The translations under genes and the position numbers were made by a program. A DNA stretch of 13,964 bases from assembly GCA_002345825.1 (NCBI GenBank), contig DDWD01000086.1:1-13964 (forward strand), in the 5' to 3' direction. This document shows, piece after piece, positions 13,602 to 13,964 of the stretch. The stretch's first letter is position 1. Each line of letters begins with the position of its first letter. The notes below the pieces were generated by a model, which was given only the letters and a program-made list of their open reading frames with translations, had not been told where the DNA came from and made no database searches. The stretch is from Bacteroidales bacterium UBA2295 (lineage in GTDB: Bacteria; Bacteroidota; Bacteroidia; Bacteroidales; Tenuifilaceae).

Positions 13602-13964
13602 CTACTGTATCTTCCCTCTCAGTGCTTCGGTTGGATTCATTTTTGCAATTTTACGCGAAGGCCAATAGCTTACAATGGTTGTAGTTAGCACCACTATTAA
13701 TACTGTGGATACGACCAAACTAAGACTATAAACAGGGTAGAGCGTTTGCGCAATGGCCATTCCCAGCTCGCTCACATCAATGGGCATAGTCCATCCAACT
13801 TTGGCTTGCCAAGCAAGGAATGGTAGTCCGTATGCCGCACCAACGAGCGCCGCTAAAATGGAATACATTGCGCCTTCAACAGTGAACAGGCCAACAACTT
13901 CGCGCCGGGTGTACCCGAGGGCAACATAAGTTCCTATCTCCTTTTGCCTGCGGAATATAGACAG
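13602..13964 (-). CDS. ABC transporter permease, FtsX-type, C-terminal part
   Basis: The reading frame runs in from the right edge and ends at 13602, giving the last 120 residues; the 5' part is outside the window. It opens IFRRQKEIGTYVALGYTRREVVGLFTVEG, the FtsX cytoplasmic loop with the RRxxEIGxxxAxG pattern. Two membrane segments follow (about MYSILAALVGAAYGLPFL and a segment around VVSTVLIVVLTTTIVSY), then the family's end motif PSRKIAKMNPTEALRG. It is paralogous in plan to the downstream 423-residue permease and likely forms the other half of the same transporter. The 114-bp gap to that gene is occupied by the heptad element. Confidence 0.88.
   Translation of the reverse strand: MSIFRRQKEIGTYVALGYTRREVVGLFTVEGAMYSILAALVGAAYGLPFLAWQAKVGWTMPIDVSELGMAIAQTLYPVYSLSLVVSTVLIVVLTTTIVSYWPSRKIAKMNPTEALRGKIQ

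Overview
The window looks like chromosomal DNA from a member of the Bacteroidota. Three things suggest this: a promoter-like pair, TTG and TAnnTTTG, 20 bases apart upstream of the porin gene; AT-rich leaders with no clear Shine-Dalgarno sequences; and period-7 intergenic repeats beside an S23-type four-helix-bundle gene. I do not name a genus.

Layout. (1) 1-230: tail of a four-helix-bundle gene and a leader with heptad repeats. (2) 231-1472, plus strand: sucB-type E2 subunit of 2-oxoglutarate dehydrogenase. (3) About 1396-3750: a small island flanked by 123-bp direct repeats that copy the sucB 3' end together with the 3' end of the facing TPR gene. It carries about 340 bp of GC-richer non-coding DNA and an AT-rich, translationally coupled pair: an XRE-ImmA/IrrE metallopeptidase and a DUF4411 PIN-domain protein. 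(4) 3711-5083, minus strand: recR followed by a secreted TPR protein. (5) 5203-6666, plus strand: a sodium:solute symporter. (6) 6706-11394, minus strand: promoter, putative porin, ammonium transporter, hairpin, membrane histidine kinase, LuxR-type response regulator. (7) 11440-13964, minus strand: two FtsX-type ABC permeases separated by a palindromic heptad-repeat element, then a LolA-like periplasmic protein.

The most notable signal is region 3. Without the insert, sucB and the TPR gene would converge with stop codons 6 bp apart, and the TPR stop lies in a strong hairpin. The left repeat joins intact sucB to what looks like a diverged TPR tail. The right repeat joins a slightly altered sucB tail to the intact TPR gene. 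This is the arrangement expected if a circular molecule carrying a related sucB/TPR junction entered by one crossover in the shared core, leaving both host genes intact. No integrase is visible, so the mechanism is open.

Region 6 reads as a nitrogen-uptake unit: outer-membrane pore, inner-membrane Amt, then a two-component system in place of the usual PII protein. Region 7 looks like an envelope ABC system of the LolCDE/MacB type whose ATPase probably lies beyond the right edge.
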